From Sinonovacula constricta (lineage: Eukaryota > Mollusca > Bivalvia > Cardiida > Solecurtidae), in the NCBI GenBank assembly GCA_007844125.1, contig CM017567.1, forward strand, positions 29,071,564 through 29,135,563: 64,000 bases of DNA. Reading direction: 5' to 3'. Position 1 is the first letter of the stretch. Every line of letters begins with the position of its first letter. The notes beneath the pieces are model-generated. The model worked only from the letters and a program-made list of their open reading frames with translations. It searched no databases and was not told the DNA's origin. Positions 26,306 through 40,480 of this stretch are shown here, in pieces. The position numbers were made by a program, and so were the translations under genes.

Positions 26306-27715
26306 AACTGATGAAAGAATTGTATATGCAAACACAATAACCTTAACTGTAATGATGTATGAACAGCTACATGTACAATATATACAGCAGATAAACCTCA
26401 TCAATCTAACATTTGCAACGAGAAGTAGTTGAAATACAACGATGAAGTAAAATAAAAAAAGTAAAGAACGTCAAACGATAAAACTGCAGTGAACTCATGT
26501 GTCCAAATTCACCTTATTATTTAACACATGGACAAGTAAATCCATGTACTGTGAACATTATTTTAACTAAGATGGGTTCTACCAAGGCTATCACCCGCTG
26601 TCTGAATACTTGTATCAAAGAGTTCAACAATTTATTATAGAGTAAGTCCTTTCTTCTCCCAGTCAGCTAGCACGGTCGCACGCGGTGTTGTTAATATGTT
26701 TTGTAAATATAGTTGTCCTTCCAGGGTGTTCTCACCGTAGGAAGCGTTTATTTTCTAGTCTTACCAGGAATCGTATCAACAGCATTTACAAGAATAGAGG
26801 CACCAAGGAAACAACAGCAGTAAGATTACATTTAGATATTTTAAAAAAAAAAACAACGTTCATCGTGTTTTTGTAACAATATTCCTGGTGTAAATGTATG
26901 CACTTATTCGAGGCCGATGCGGATTGGTTTATTAAAGCGCTTATAAGTAAATAGGTAAGAATAATGTATTATCTATTATAATTTAGTAATATTACACAAA
27001 TCATAATCTGTTTATGCACAAATAGTAAACAATTCAGTCAGCAATACTAGAAATGCTGGTATATTTTATGTATGTTTGTATAAGCACGACATTATCTCTG
27101 AAGAGAACAGTTTAATTATTTGTGTTGCAAGCGAAAGCCTACTTATAACGAACTTTGAAATTTATTTATACAGTTTTCATTTGAATTTTCGACTTAAAAA
27201 GAAACATATAAAGCAGAGTTTAAATTCCTAACGACGAATTACTGTTTATCAATTTTCAAATTCTTTACATTATTTCTGGTGATGTTTCGAAATTGTGGGA
27301 CATTTCTGACTAAATGATACTATTTTGTGTTTTTTAAAAATTGTTTTTGGCCCTGACAAGTTGATTACAATTTTAATTACAGAGCGGTTGCTTATATCCG
27401 TATGTTACACCGAAGTGGTCATTTTTTCGTTAACAAATGAAGAGGCAGCTATTTTACAATACCTTCACTATACTTAAGTAACATCCTTTATTTCTGCCAT
27501 TATCACATTTTGCTCTGTCATAAGGGGATATTTTGCCACTATGGCTAGCAATTAAAGCTTCTGCACAAGCTTTAATCCACCAAATTTAGCTTTTATTTAT
27601 GACGGGCTTGATGGACCTTGGGTGCCCGTATTCCTTGGAGAATAATAGTCTCTTAGACAAATAATTTGCTTTCGTTAGTACGAAAATAAGGCTAGTCTTT
27701 AAGGGATTTCCAGCA
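25295..27715 (+). repeat. Decayed fourth unit, colinear with the array
   Basis: Four blocks match the array in the same order but at much lower similarity: 25302-25440 with 1430-1560 (repeat R), 25630-25835 with 4533-4745 (just after the CA tract), 26590-26815 with 6805-7010, and 27490-27712 with 7505-7712. The intervals are compressed, about 2.4 kb against 6.3 kb. No CA tract and no recognisable element E lie between them. I infer an older unit that lost sequence; an ancestral single-copy locus beside the array is the alternative. Confidence 0.7.
27490..27712 (+). other. Conserved hairpin block, diverged fourth unit
   Basis: It aligns end to end with 7505-7712 although its surroundings do not. 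The hairpin here is a perfect 10-bp stem: attaaagctt (27551-27560), loop ctgcac, aagctttaat (27567-27576). The loop and outer stem differ from the array copies, yet pairing is kept and lengthened. Confidence 0.55.
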
Positions 27716-28594
27716 CATACTAAAATAAAATACAATCTTATCTTGCTCTAGAGGTATGGCACCACCGACCAAGACCATCAAAATCCTTTTCATTGGCACT
27801 GTTAGAAGAACTTTTAAATGCTTTTATACTTATATTCACGACAATAATATTATTGCCGCATTTCTAAAAAAATGATTCTCCAATCCAATTATGTGCAAGA
27901 GATAACTTTCATGTTTATTGGATACATTTTGCAACGGATATATGATATGTTTGTCTGGTATTTATACGAATGGATGGATACTTTAAAAGTTAAACTATTT
28001 ATCATAGATTTTTTCTTAGTAGTGATTTAGATGTTAAACATTTTCATTACAGATTGTTACGAAAGACTGTGGTCAACACATATTTTACCATGTACTATCA
28101 ATAAGACATTGCAATCTGAAACCAATATTATTTTATAATTTACACCTGCATACATACGGAACATGCAGAAAAAGTAATAATACAGTTTTGAAGATTTTTT
28201 CCAAAATCTTAAATGCTACTACTTGTAAATGACTGCACAGTAGCAAGATTACACAAGTGGAAAAATCATGTCAGTTCACGAATATGAAAGTGTTTATTGG
28301 TAGTGCATAAAACAAGTGCAACTGAACTGGCAAACCCACTTCTATGCCCCGAATGTAAATAGAATCTAAAAATAAATTGAACAATATGATATAAAATAAG
28401 TTTTAAGTGTTTTTAACTTTAATATGGCCAAATATATAAAAACACAAAAGGTATATAGGAAAATATCAAAAGGTCATATGAGAAATACCACATAGATACA
28501 AAATTAAAAAATACTTGGCAAAGACAAACCACGCAAGAAAATATAAAACTATAAAACTATTGTGACAAAACAGTTGGATGTGAACAAAAGCTCG
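27713..28594. other. Unassigned AT-rich stretch
   Basis: No reading frame, tRNA-like boxes or tandem repeats were recognised here. Homology to the array ends at about 27712. Confidence 0.6.
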
Positions 28595-28690
28595 GTTTAG
28601 GAACAGTCAGTCGGTCAAATATCTGGCTAAAGCTTTGACTTACCACTTCTTGAATGTTTTTCTTCGACTGTCAAAAAACAAACAAAGCAG
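28595..28690 (-). repeat. Repeat R fragment
   Basis: A diverged piece with an aacagtcagtcggtcaa motif and a following part resembling the frame around tggagcgctc in other copies. No inverted partner was seen nearby. Confidence 0.4.
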
Positions 28691-28944
28691 ATCGAAATAA
28701 AACAGTCTAAGCGATTTGAAAATTGGCTATTAAGACATACAATAGAAAAAGTAGGAGCGTCATTTCAAACAAAAACGATCTTTAATAATTCAGTAATACG
28801 CTTTTTAAAATAGTTTTTTGTAACAGATAAAAAGTTCAGATGCTTTAATCAAACCCTTAAATTTTGTGAATGCAGGATGGCTTTTGCCCTGATTTGTAAT
28901 GTCTTGAAGTGATAACATCAGAACGCATTTAAGATCAACGGATA

Positions 28945-29095
28945 GCTAACTCAATTGCCGATATATCAACCGCTGTGCAGATAATAAATCTCAACGGCTT
29001 AAGAACCTATCTCTCAACTCGACTTATTATCAGTTATGCCCTCTCATCAACCTGTCATTTATTTATTTCCTCTTCGGTTGTCCAAAACATGATAC
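28945..29095 (-). other. Element E, diverged copy
   Basis: On the plus strand, gccgatatatcaac (about 28957) is followed by ccctctcatcaacctgtc and a ttcctcttcggttgtcc stretch ending in an acatgat motif. This aligns with 5805-5965 in the same orientation as the array copies. There is no conserved frame. Confidence 0.5.
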
Positions 29096-29744
29096 AATTT
29101 AGCATGGACTAATTAAAGCATTTACACTAAGGCCTGGACGAAGAAACGATAAAAATGACAGTTGATAATGTCGAGTTTTACGGATTTCAACGTTTGGTTT
29201 AGTTACACAGATATAAAGTTATACTTATTGTTATATCTTTTACTCTCGAGAATATGCGAACATACCTAAAGGCACACAGATTTTCGCTCAGAAGGTTGAT
29301 GATATTGTATTAAAGTAAAATAAGTACTCACAAGCCGTTGCGGGTGCAAAGTCGTTAACTGGAACTTGTAATCTTTTATTGTAAATCTCTAATGATGTCT
29401 CTTGGTAAGTTAATACACTATAAGTCTAATCATCACCAAGCTCGAATGGCCCTCCTATCGGATCATTCAACAAAATCCTTCAATAAAAATGTAATAACGG
29501 AGCATAAATGACTGTCACAAACTGCCAATCAAAGATATTCTTGTCTGAATATTCTTGCAAATATCAGAAGGAAACAACAGAAAAAATGCCTAAAGCATTA
29601 GGCGTTTTTTCCCTCTTGTGTTTGTTTTAAACATGAAACAGTTCAACAATAGGGCGACTTAAAGGATCTCAAGTTTCCTAAGTAACTAAATGAAATATTT
29701 GTTCTATTGAACATTATGATACCGATCTACATATTTGACATATA
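29096..29744. other. Unassigned AT-rich stretch
   Basis: Nothing beyond a short inverted repeat around 29588-29611 (aaaatgcctaaagc / gcattaggcgtttttt). It resembles a bacterial-type terminator, but bacterial termination is not expected in this eukaryotic context. Confidence 0.5.
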
Positions 29745-29778
29745 TACACACACACACATACACACACACACACACACA

Positions 29779-29818
<40 letters not shown>

Positions 29819-29829
29819 CACACACACAT
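29745..29829 (+). repeat. (CA)n microsatellite with (CGCA)n interior
   Basis: CA repeats, about ten cgca units, then CA and a TA run. It has the same architecture as the array CA loci (4455 and 21581) but lies in unrelated flanks. An open frame on the minus strand here is an artefact. Confidence 0.95.
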
Positions 29830-31004
29830 ATATATTTATTATATATATATAATTAGAAATAATTAGAAAAGGCAAATAGGTCGTAAAAATAGTCGAAAAG
29901 AAAGCATTTTTGGTGAAAGGCAAGTACAATATACAATAAGAAACCAAACACAACAGTTACTGTATAAAAAGTTAGCCGGCAAAAACATTACTTTGTACTT
30001 CAATGAAGTGGCCAATGTCTTTCACAATATGAATGATAAAATTATAGTTATTTTCTTCTTTTGATCTTATTCCTAATATCATAAGGTTCAGGTAAGAGTT
30101 TTTATTTAAAATAAACATATCTTTTCTACATATCTTGATATCATACTACCTTGCTGTGTTCACTGTGTGGTTAGATATAATCTTATTAATCTAATAAGTT
30201 GTCGACGAAGGAAGTTAATGGCAGAAATGATTATGGTCTATTATCAATAATGTTTATATTTCCGATATAATTGTGGAATCTGTGATAACATCTTCACTTT
30301 GTTCCACTGAAGATGAATGTATCTCATTCCATTTCTTCCCTTTTCCGTTTCTCTCTCCACCTTTTTTGTTTGATTTATCCCATTATTGAAACACTTCTAA
30401 TGTCGACCTTGTTTGTAATTAATGTACCAATGAATGTTCAGTATGGAACAATTAAATGTTTTAACCACAAAGTAAGGTAACTAGTAGCATTGTTTTTAAG
30501 TATTTTGATATCAAATGATGACTTGTCTGTATATTCGATGCTGAAACAGTATATTCGAGATGTTTAAAACAGATATATTGTTTTTCTTGGATCATACGTG
30601 ACACTTATAGCAATGTACAGGTATCTGGTCCCTTTGACGAAGTTTGAGATTTTACTGACATACCGTATTATAACGTAGATGATGTAACATATACATTATG
30701 AAATAGACCTGCAATGTTGATACAAAAATGTTACTAGACAATTTTTGAAACAAAAGTATGCATTAAGTGCACAAAACTAACAACAAACAACTTTTAGTAT
30801 AACAATTATGTAGCAACCATATCTCTTGACATATAAAATAAGTTGTATTGGCATTCTTCTGTGATCTCCCATACTCGATATTTTTCTGTTCACCCTATCG
30901 CCGAGATGCCTGCACAGAGACACATTTTCTTAGTTCAATATTTCATTACTTTAAAATGGTTTCTGTTACAAGTAATTAAACATAGAGGTCGACAGGTCAC
31001 TTCC
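29830..31004. other. Unassigned AT-rich stretch
   Basis: No gene seen. The open frame at 30843-31052 (69 codons) has no recognisable domain and overlaps the weak element E relative. Confidence 0.5.
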
Positions 31005-31060
31005 ACGATCCTTCAATGGCTGACGCATGTGTCGATTTATCAAACATCGTAGGGATTATT
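31005..31060 (-). other. Element E, weak core-only copy
   Basis: The plus strand has a cacgatcc motif, then tgtgtcgatttatcaaacat followed by cgtagg. This matches the acgatccgtcgatatgtgtg and tatatcaaacatcgtgctg stretches of array copy 3. Only the core half is recognisable. Confidence 0.35.
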
Positions 31061-31678
31061 AACATACCATTGTTCCGGGAGCTGATTCGTTCTTTTGGCC
31101 AAATGCTGCAATTTGGGATTGAAGCAACGTGCACCGCATAAGTGACATGTTTACTGCCAAGTTTAAATTTAAAATAGAAACAGTTGCTAAATTTAATAAA
31201 TAAATAAATAAAATAAAATAAAATAAATACAGCAGGAATATCATCGCTTAGTTATGTTATGTTTTTTTATGCAAGCTTTACAATCGCGTCTTCTTAAATC
31301 AATATATCCACTTTTTGAGCTTTCCTAACAATTATGCCCCGATCTAGATACGTGCTCTTTGGTGATGGCATTTGTTCTGTACTTTTATCGTTTACGAGAT
31401 GGTTATCAGTGTTAATATTTTATACCTGTTCCTAAAAGGACACAAAACATATAAAAGTGAAAGTTACAAAAATATGCAAGGAAAAAATATCCCCCACCAA
31501 TTAACATTTGATCACAATCAGTATGACTCAAAACAAATGATTTTTTCCGCAATGAGTTCGTGCAAAAATATTATTGCTACTTGTAAATAGCCTTTAAAAC
31601 ATCGTAACAATTTGTAGCACCTTGTACGTCTCATGATATCACTTGATAAATGGTAGATATCCTGACACGTGTCCGGCA

Positions 31679-31711
31679 GGGGGCAGCTGGGGGTGGGGGT
31701 GATGGTTGGGG
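31679..31711 (+). promoter_or_regulatory. G-quadruplex motif
   Basis: Four G runs (5, 5, 5 and 4 bases, at 31679-31683, 31689-31693, 31695-31699 and 31708-31711) are separated by loops of 5, 1 and 8 bases. It is strikingly G-rich in an AT-rich window. A role in transcription, replication or breakage is inference only. Confidence 0.7.
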
Positions 31712-31855
31712 CGTTCTCTTCTATTACTCTTCATTTGTTACAGTTTTAGTTCTCGGTTTCCTGGTTACTTTGTCTGACCTAAGAATGTGTTATTTTTGAT
31801 GTCGATAAGGAGCAAGCTTCTTGCTATTTTTGTGTTTTATATCACATTACAATAA

Positions 31856-32146
31856 ATTACATTATATATTATTATATTATATATATTATATATCATTATA
31901 TATTATTATATATTATTAAATTAAATTAAATTAAATTAAATTAAATTATATTATATTATATTATATTATATTATATTATATTATATTATATTATATTATA
32001 TTATATTATATTATATTATATTATATTATATTATATTATATTATATTATATCATATTATATTATATTATATTATATTATATTATATTATATTATATTATA
32101 TTATATTATATTATATTATATTATATTATATTATATTAAATTATAC
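31856..32146 (+). repeat. Pentanucleotide (TTATA)n satellite
   Basis: About 290 bp. An irregular AT start and a short run of ttaaa units are followed by some 40 ttata units with one c substitution near 32052. Confidence 0.95.
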
Positions 32147-33002
32147 GGACTATGCAGATGGAAATGAAACTAAAAATCTTGCATTAACTATCGGATGAAA
32201 AAAACAAACAAACTTGTCTTAAGTGTATGGTGAAATAATTCCTCATCATTGCTAAATTTGAATGCTGTGGAAATGGATGTGTGTAGAGACTCTCTTCATT
32301 CCCATAAATAAAACAAGAACTCATTAATACATATAAATGAGCGAGTACATATAAATATTTATTGCGGACATTATTCCAAATCTTATCGTGGGGTCTTCAA
32401 ATGAGCATTACTTAAAAGAAAGATATTTTAAATGACGTATACATGTTATATGAACGTTATATTTCATTATAGGTTAGATATATTAACGCATTTTAGATTT
32501 TTTTTAGATTTTTTTTATTACAAATGTAGAAATAACACCTCTATAAACTGTTATGTTGATATAATGGTCCTTAACATATATAGGACTTCCGTTTATGACA
32601 CATTTACCGACATAATTAAAACAAATGTATAAATCATTAAGACGTACTGACAAAACATCAGGGAATCCTTTGCTGTCGGGCATGCCATGAAAGCTTGTGG
32701 ACAATAATCCAGAAAACTATTTTCATGTGAGGCACGAATCATCGAGACATTCAATACTTTCAGAAAAACATCTACCACAAATAGTTTGCTCTGGCTGAGA
32801 CAAAAACACCATAAGGTCCTATGAGAATTCCAATTTAGTAAAAGCAAAGATAACCGAAAGTACCATATGTACAAGATCCTTCAAGCGCAATCAGTGTCGG
32901 CAATAGGCAGGGAGGTCAATAAGTATCCGTTCCACGAAATACCAATGTGGTTAAATTAAAGACGAGTAACTCGCTTGTGTAAGACATATATGGTTAGTTA
33001 AT
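32147..33002. other. Unassigned AT-rich stretch
   Basis: Short overlapping open frames on both strands at 32432-32874 show no recognisable domain. Confidence 0.5.
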
Positions 33003-33150
33003 CTGGTTAGGATAATGTGAATGGGATTTGAAATCATCCCAGTTGTTCTTGCTATGCTATACATTGTAGCGGCATTCTTCAACTGGATACCGTCAACGGA
33101 TAAATTAATGATTATTTGTGGGATGATAAAACGTACAAACAAAACAAATG
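33003..33150 (+). mobile_element. SINE family A, old diverged 3' fragment
   Basis: A ggataatgtgaatgggattt stretch, then a gctatacattgtagcggcat stretch, then a gtgggatgataaaacg motif and a short (aaac)n tail. These follow the order of the body of the SINE at 16000-16311. The head is missing and substitutions are many, so it is an old copy. Confidence 0.6.
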
Positions 33151-33869
33151 TTTAATCTCAAACTTTAGTTAGACAGTATAGTATCATAGACATCACAGAA
33201 ATGAACAACACTAGACATGTTATTGTATTAAAAGTTTTTTAATAAGTTTTTTAGAGTATTAAAATAATTTGCTTTTTTATTTTCTTGATGTTTTAATACT
33301 CGGTAATAGAATTTGTGAACACTAGAGCCATTGTGTAATACTTATATAAAGAAAATATGAATACAAGTGTTAGGACTGACAATATTACTTTCGTTCTAAA
33401 ATCCCTCATTCTGTGAATTACTTAAACCGCAATCAGTTTAACATGGAATGTTATACTGTGGCAGCTCGACATTCTGCCTTAATCGCCATGTGAACGAGCA
33501 TACCGTCCAAAGGCACTACAACTAGTTCGCAATGCATTTTCTATTCTGCGGAGAATAAAGTCAATCCAAGGTTTTGTGATCTGGACAGAAGTTCTTCAGT
33601 TTAATCTTTTTACGCTTTTTTGCCATGTTATTTAAATATTATTATCAAAGATCGTATTATGTATTAAATGCATTTATAGATATTTATTTCTACTTTTAAG
33701 CATGTGTAGTATGTACCTGTGCATACATACAGTCCTTGCCCTTAATTAAATAAATGTGAAATGTTAGTATTTCACGATGGGGTTACATGTGCTTTAAAGA
33801 GAAATAATTTAAGGGCCATATGAGCTGTCGAAAATAAATCTTATCAGCGTAATCTTAAATTTATAAGGT

Positions 33870-34050
33870 TTTCTAGCTAACATGCGGTGCGCCGGTGGTT
33901 CTACCCACATGTAAGTGTGGGGTCTTCCTCCACCAATAATTAGCTAGCGTCGTCAATATTAGCATAATTGTGTCAGTGTGATGTAACTTAAAAACAAACA
34001 AACAAAAAAACAAAAAACAAACAAAACAAACAAAACAACAACAACAAAAA
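33870..34050 (+). mobile_element. SINE family B fragment with A-rich tail
   Basis: A gccggtggttctacccacat stretch, then tggggtcttcctccacc, then an attagctagcgtcgtcaat stretch and a long caaacaaaacaac-type tail (33988-34049). The tRNA-like head is lost. This copy shows the family's 3' end and its A-rich tail best. Open frames on the minus strand through the tail are artefacts. Confidence 0.6.
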
Positions 34051-34194
34051 TTGTAATAATCAGACAAGCACATTTAAAAGTGCACCCCTTAATTTTTTTA
34101 AGAAAATAAGTGGATGGACAATATTGTTCAGAAAGCTCACAAAATGTCAACGCTCCTGAAAACGCTCTACTAACAGAAGGGTATGATACGCATT

Positions 34195-34440
34195 GATACA
34201 GAGGGTTATATGGTTAGGCATCAAACGGAGATGTCAGTTAACGAAAGGTTGAAAAAAGGAAACTATTGATAATACGGCTCTGAGAAAATAGGGTTTTTTG
34301 CTAAAGAGTCGACCACAGGGTTTGTTATCTTCGTATGCCTGATATATCGACACAAGATACAATCTTCCAGGCACCGTTTGTTGATTTATATACTTTCTTT
34401 CAATCTCTTTTGTTGAGAAATATTTTTAAAGTCCATGAAA
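34195..34440 (+). other. Element E, diverged copy (plus)
   Basis: A taggcatcaaacgg start, then a ctattgataata motif, then the core cctgatatatcgacac followed by aagatacaatc, then a gtttgttgatttatata motif. It aligns with 52130-52340 through the same order of motifs. Confidence 0.5.
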
Positions 34441-34830
34441 TATCGAGTTTATTGTCTGTCTTCGACCTCTAGGTAGCATTTGAACAGTAACATTGTTGTA
34501 GTGATTTTAGGAAAACAGTTCCAAGGAGTAGTTCGAATCTGATAGATAAGACATGTGTTCATTGCAAGAAAGTTAATGCTAAAAAACAGGAATATGACAA
34601 CAATAACACTGAGGATTCAAAAAAAAAAAATACCAATGCATACATTAAAAAGTTTTCTGGAGTAGCCATTGCGCATTTTTGCTCATGTAATTTTCTCAAT
34701 ATTTATTTTTTATTTTTATGTATTTTTGTTGTTTTCATGAAGCAAGCTAGGAAGATGTTCGGATATTTACGCGAATATATAATTAGAACGAGCATAAGAT
34801 ACGTTTAACTTTTCTAAAATCATTCAAATA

Positions 34831-34862
34831 CAGCGACGTTTCGACTTCGGTTGTCGTTTAGG
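34831..34862 (-). ncRNA. Penelope/hammerhead-like tail motif
   Basis: The minus strand reads cctaaacgacaaccgaagtc and then gaaacgtcgctg. A short stem (gac...gtc) is followed by GAAACG, as in the tails of animal Penelope-like elements that carry hammerhead motifs. The CUGAUGA box is replaced by ctaaacga, so activity is unlikely. It is unrelated in flanks to the motif at 3920. Confidence 0.35.
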
Positions 34863-36914
<2,052 letters not shown>

Positions 36915-37223
36915 AGAGATTTATTCCAAGCAAGAATATCTCTTTTCTATATCTATAATCTTTCTATATGTCAACCTCTTATCAGTTCCAATGTCATTAT
37001 CACATATAAATGTTTAAGTGAGTTGATTTCATCAATATCAAATCTTGATACTTTTGTTACAAACTTATATTTTTTTCAAAAGAAGAAAAGTTTTCTTTGG
37101 ATGTTTATGACTTAAATTAGTCATTAATTAAGATGATGTATCGAATCTATACAAAACAGCTCTCTTTCTTTATACCCATGTATGTCTCTTTCTTTTACAC
37201 TCTCATATTTCCTTTCCTTTCCA

Positions 37224-37278
37224 CTCTCTCTCTCTCTCTGTCTCTCACTTTGTCTCTCTGTCTCTCTGTTTCTCTCAT
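37224..37278 (+). repeat. Imperfect (CT)n tract
   Basis: CT repeats interrupted by tgtctctc units. Overlapping open frames read Leu/Ser-rich sequence and are artefacts. Confidence 0.85.
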
Positions 37279-37714
37279 TCCATTGGGTAATGCTTATCGA
37301 TTTGAAGATTTATCAATATGTTTACTATGTTAACTGCGTACACCAATATATGCACTTTATACAGTACAGTAGACACAAAGGTTAAGAACTTATTGCTCGA
37401 CTGCCATACATATGTCAAATAAAATGAAGATTATGTCAAAGCCTCGATAGTTTGGTTAAATAGACTTGATAATAATAAAATAATTGTTAATTAATAAAGC
37501 TGCCATATTTGTACTTTTATATTATACTTGACCTTTCACTTTATGACGGTAAATTCATCTTTTCATTTTTATTTAGTACATTTTTTTTTGTATCTGCAAA
37601 TAAATTATTGACTCAATATCAAAGTAGGTTGCTAATGAAACTATAATTATTCGTATTGAAAACTTACAATCATTGACCTTCTACCTTTCTTTTCGACGAC
37701 GAATAATTATATTA

Positions 37715-37795
37715 ACCGACAATTCCTACGAGGTTAGAGGTCTGCTGACTGAACGTGCCAGGGCGGTGACCTGCTTGGTTTGCTCTATTTTATGT
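37715..37795 (+). repeat. Possible repeat R remnant
   Basis: A ctgctgactgaacg motif followed by a gggcggtgacctgcttggtt stretch parallels gccgactgaccgttc and aggcggtaactgatcggttt of R. Short and diverged. Confidence 0.3.
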
Positions 37796-38009
37796 AAGGC
37801 CACGTCTAAGTATTTTTTTACCTTTTCCTATTTATGGATGTGTATATTGGTCTTATGCTTCTATTAATTTAAATATATGTTACATAAACAATGAGAACTA
37901 GTTATTTGTGTATTGTGATTTTTTTCTATCTGGTTTTATTGCAACATAAACATCCGTGTAATGCAAGACGCGAAGACAAATTACATAGATGCGCAACGAG
38001 GCAAACAGT

Positions 38010-38165
38010 AATTAGGCTCCAATAGAGGGAATACATTTGCAGAAAGCTCAAGCGGTAGAAATAATTGATGATTCGCCTGTGTGAAATATAGATTCTTAGG
38101 CACAATCCTGTGTTGATTGGTTTCTCTCTAATGTTTGATATATCGACAGCTATGCAAGCAATCAA
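38010..38165 (+). other. Element E, diverged copy (plus)
   Basis: attaggctccaatag, then agaaagctcaagcggtag, an aattgatgattcgcctgtg stretch and the core atgtttgatatatcgacagc. The order is that of the 52.2 kb copy. Confidence 0.5.
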
Positions 38166-38452
38166 GAGTTAGGATGACTAAGCGAGAATTGAAAAATATA
38201 TGCCATAGAAAACTATGTCTAAAATGTTGTTTTTCATAGCGGGACAAACAGTATAAAAACGTTTTTATTATTTTCAATTATGAAACGCGATGAAGCCAAA
38301 TTAAATTCGAATTTATTCTAAATACAATTTATTTACAAGACAAACAAAGGTGAAAAAAGAAATCATTTCTATTCCTTTCCCTATGTGAGACATTAATGAG
38401 ATATTTAGTCAATTTTTGCGTCAATATACAAATATATTCAGGCGATATTGAT

Positions 38453-38455
38453 TCA

Positions 38456-38492
<37 letters not shown>

Positions 38493-38566
38493 GTAATATT
38501 AATAATAATAATAACATAACAAAAACAATAAAAAATAATATTGATAGTAATAATAATAATAATAAT

Positions 38567-38619
<53 letters not shown>

Positions 38620-38628
38620 TAATAATCT
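38453..38628 (+). repeat. (AAT)n microsatellite
   Basis: Two AAT runs separated by about 60 bp of A-rich sequence. They give a spurious polyasparagine frame on the plus strand and a polyleucine frame on the minus strand. Confidence 0.95.
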
Positions 38629-40309
38629 GAGATGTATTATTTGTATTACTATTGTTTCATACGTTACCTACTGTTATAACCTCTGTGAAGTTATTTACTG
38701 TCATTTACATAGTTAAATTTGAACATATTAAACAAAAAAACATGGTAGCTATAAGATAAGTAGTATAAATCGCAGTCAATAAAAATATACAACAGTAGTA
38801 AAAACTAACGACCTTAGACAGAATTATACCAGGCGAAAGAAGATGCTCAATTTAATAGCAATGGCGTTGAAAGACTGAACAGAAGGAGAGAATTGGTGAT
38901 TTATCTAAAAAATTTGAACGTCATTAGAAAATCATTTTAAAGTGGTTGACTTCCGTATTTTTAATCTATCGGCATATCTATTTTAGAGTTAAAGTTATAT
39001 ATATATTGGTGTACGGTATCGACATGTATATAAACAACTTATTGACAGTACATTAATGAACTTAAAATAAGACAGTAATTTGGTTAAAGAAATAATTGGC
39101 ATATCTTGTTGTGCTAAATGATCGCTTTTACAACTCTTAGAAACTTCATAAGAAATTTACTTTTCTTATTTAGATACAATCAGCTAAGTACATTTCACAT
39201 TGTTTAATTCACAAATGTATATTACAATGTCTGCAAAAAAACGCCAATGCCCCTATAATGGCCAGATAATTTCATTCAAGAAAAACATGTTTGTTTTAAT
39301 GATCTTAGACGTTATCTGTACAATCTTATCACAAGTAAAATGACACCATCACCTCTCTATGACTTTGTGTTGGAAGAGAGATGTATATGCTGTCTTTGAA
39401 AACTTAAAAGCAGAAAATATATTGTTCGGGTAAACTTGCCGCATCCTACAACATTGTGTTTTGTTTGCAGAAAGAGTTTTCTTAAAATACTTGGTTTAAC
39501 GCATCTTTAGTATCTAATTCCTTTAAACATATATAATATTCTGCAATTGTGAGAGATGCCTTAATGTCAAGACTGTGTGATTAATTGATAATAACAGCAC
39601 GGCAGGAACGGTGTGCCTTATTTCAGGGACGACATTGCAATTAGCGTTTTAATTGAGCTTTTCCCATGAAGTTTCGTAAAAAAAGAAATGCCATGACTAA
39701 TTTCTATGATCCATTAGCTTATTTTACCATTTAATATAACTGTGTAAATTGTTGGTGAAACTCCAAAATGATTTTTAATAAAAACATTACCATATACATC
39801 ATAGTAAATCGTATGGTTGTGTTTTGACATTCAACCAATTATTTTGTGTTTTACTTATTTTGTTGTTCTCGTTTTGAAATTATCTGTGGTTTTGATTTGT
39901 TGAGGCGTACTACAGAAAAAATAAGATTATTTTTTATCTTTCTTTTTAATAATTTTTGCTAAGAAGACATAATGAGAGACACTTTCTGCCAAAAACATAC
40001 CGAAATTCTGTTATAAAAACCAAAGTGAAATATTCAAAATAAATCTGGAATTGAGTAAGTAGACACACATTTCAGCTGACGTCTAACATGTATTAGTGGG
40101 AATAAGACAGAAGTTTGCTATTTATGATATATTTACATAACGCACTTTCGAATATGTGATACAAAAAAAACCATAAACTTAAATATTAATAAAAATATCG
40201 ACTTGAGTATTTGCTTTTGTAATATAAATTTTACGTAAACGGCGAGAAGAAATATATTCTAAAACGAGTAAAGGAGCCGCCATCCTACCAAAACCCTACC
40301 CTACCGTGA
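38629..40309. other. Unassigned AT-rich stretch
   Basis: No frame above 60 codons, no tRNA-like boxes and no tandem repeat seen. Confidence 0.55.
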
Positions 40310-40480
40310 GATATATGGTCTCTGTGTCCATATATCAACTTCTCTATAGATGATTACAAATCACCGCTGGGTGCTTATTGAGAAACCATTTCTCACGCAG
40401 ACATATCATCCATTCTCTCCCCTCTTCGACTTTACGCTGACTTATTTACTCGTTGGTCGCCTAATATCATGATCTCAAGA
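40310..40480 (-). other. Element E, diverged copy (minus)
   Basis: On the plus strand, gtccatatatcaac (40327) is followed by accatttctcacgcagacat, atcatccattctctc and gttggtcgcctaatatcat. Nearly gap-free alignment to 5861-5948 is possible over about 88 bp. One base is lost relative to the array, which breaks the plus-strand reading frame. Confidence 0.6.

Noticed and set aside
29588..29611. Hairpin followed by T run resembling a rho-independent terminator
   Set aside because: The window is eukaryotic and no bacterial-type transcription unit is nearby.
38329..38716. Polyasparagine and polyleucine frames
   Set aside because: They are both strands of one AAT tract.
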